From Deltaproteobacteria bacterium (lineage in GTDB: Bacteria; Desulfobacterota; GWC2-55-46; DRQE01): a stretch of DNA of 13,336 bases. The translations under genes were made by a program, and so were the position numbers. Positions 12,806 through 13,336 of this stretch are shown here, in pieces. The stretch lies in the NCBI GenBank assembly GCA_030631875.1, contig DAOVKH010000021.1, positions 1 to 13,336 on the forward strand. The letters run 5' to 3'. Numbering within the stretch: the first letter of the stretch is position 1; each line of letters begins with the position of its first letter. Below the pieces are notes generated by a model. It worked only from the letters and a program-made list of their open reading frames with translations. It was not told the origin of the DNA and searched no databases.

Positions 12806-12926
12806 GCGGCAAAGAGAAAAGTTCATAGGCGAGGCGTACGAGATATTGAGAGCGAGTCGTACTAAAGGTACGTCGAGCGAACAAATATTGAGTACAACAA
12901 AGCATATGGGCTTTTATCAAAGCCGC
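12806..12926. repeat. Structured intergenic repeat, copy B (just after the oxidoreductase stop)
   Basis: 121 bp bounded by GCGGC (12806-12810) and GCCGC (12922-12926), inverted relative to copy A. GAGGCGTACGAGATATT (12831-12847), the hairpin CGTAC(TAAAG)GTACG at 12858-12872, and AACAAAGC (12896-12903) are the counterparts of blocks in A. The fifth pair of the hairpin is C-G here and G-C in A, a compensatory change. It ends two bases from the stop codon of the minus-strand oxidoreductase, in the same orientation to that gene as A has to bipA. Confidence 0.75.
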
Positions 12927-12928
12927 AA

Positions 12929-13336
12929 CTAAAGCCACCTCTTTGTAGAATAAGAACCCGTAATCAAACGCCTAATAGATTGCCCAACAATCTGCCTCCC
13001 CCAATTAAGCTCCCCGTAGAGGGAAATGAACTTCATCAGGTCGCGTACGGCGCGCAGTTGATCGAGCCTTGAGAGTTTCTTCAGAGCCTTCTTAAAGTCG
13101 GCCTCGTGGACGTTAGAGAATATCATCCTGATGGGGTTGTATTGATCCGTTGAGCGCGCGACCTCGCTGGCGACGTGTGTTCTGTATACCTCCTGCACGG
13201 GACGCCTTCTCTGCATGGATTCTACTATCGCCTCGCCGGCTATTGCACCGGAGTGAAGCGCACAGCTCATGCCCTCGGCCAGCATATTAAAGAAGCCCGC
13301 GGCCTGACCCGTTATGAGTACGTTTTCTTTTCCAAA
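12929..13336 (-). CDS. FAD-dependent oxidoreductase (geranylgeranyl reductase/FixC-like), C-terminal part
   Basis: The open frame runs off the right edge. The last 135 codons are present, beginning FGKENVLITGQAAGFFNMLA and continuing EGMSCALHSGAIAGEAI. This is the second FAD-binding motif (usually GDAAG or GEAAG, here GQAAG) with the following EG-[IM]-x2-AL-x-SG helix of the geranylgeranyl reductase/FixC group of flavoproteins. These enzymes reduce isoprenoid double bonds or serve electron transfer; the substrate cannot be told. The rest (YRTHVASEVARSTDQYNPIR, LRAVRDLMKFISLYGELNW) is the helical C terminus. An internal ATG at 13285 is not the true start, since the flavin motif precedes it. 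The stop codon lies two bases from repeat B. Confidence 0.8.
   Translation of the reverse strand, partial: FGKENVLITGQAAGFFNMLAEGMSCALHSGAIAGEAIVESMQRRRPVQEVYRTHVASEVARSTDQYNPIRMIFSNVHEADFKKALKKLSRLDQLRAVRDLMKFISLYGELNWGRQIVGQSIRRLITGSYSTKRWL

Noticed and set aside
1..13336. tRNA, rRNA, integrase, transposase or CRISPR locus
   Set aside because: None of their hallmarks were seen in any intergenic stretch or reading frame, although two repeat types at the right end suggest past mobility.

Overview
The window looks like a chromosomal stretch from a diderm (Gram-negative) bacterium. It encodes a putative outer-membrane lipoprotein, an exported TPR protein and a bacterial-type BipA. The core genes use ATA heavily for isoleucine. 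The gene mix (σ54-type promoter, TPR plus LolB-like pair, phosphomannomutase of the AlgC type, FixC/geranylgeranyl-reductase-like flavoprotein) resembles Desulfobacterota, Nitrospirota or related poorly cultured phyla, but I cannot place it further from sequence alone. No rRNA, tRNA or CRISPR array was seen.

Layout. Positions 1-1451 (minus strand) hold a partial SixA-like phosphohistidine phosphatase, ribulose-phosphate epimerase, and a small exported protein of unknown function. A good σ54 (-24/-12) match precedes the exported protein. Thioredoxin follows (1890-2216, minus), then a divergent plus-strand run: a 105-aa unknown protein, an 82-aa membrane protein, a 584-aa exported TPR protein, and a LolB-like lipoprotein. 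This run converges tail-to-tail on a minus-strand pair, phosphomannomutase/phosphoglucomutase and tRNA adenosine deaminase (TadA). On the plus strand come a cytoplasmic trypsin-fold protease-like protein, a GT-A glycosyltransferase resembling glucosylglycerate synthases, and the translational GTPase BipA/TypA. The right end (11668-13336) has an AT-rich, codon-atypical DUF4238 gene between two inverted copies of a ~121-bp structured repeat, a REP-like palindrome, and the C-terminal part of an FAD-dependent oxidoreductase.

How it works together. Most of the window is housekeeping: pentose phosphate, redox, envelope assembly, sugar-phosphate interconversion, tRNA editing and translation. TPR plus LolB-like lipoprotein form a coupled envelope pair, and TadA plus phosphomannomutase form a tight two-gene unit. 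The less ordinary signals are non-coding. One is the repeat pair placed right after the stop codons of two convergent genes. Another is a promoter whose spacer is one arm of an inverted repeat that masks the rpe ribosome-binding site. A third is a σ54 promoter with spaced upstream repeats. Finally, three genes have -10 boxes placed so that the mRNA would start at the start codon (leaderless).
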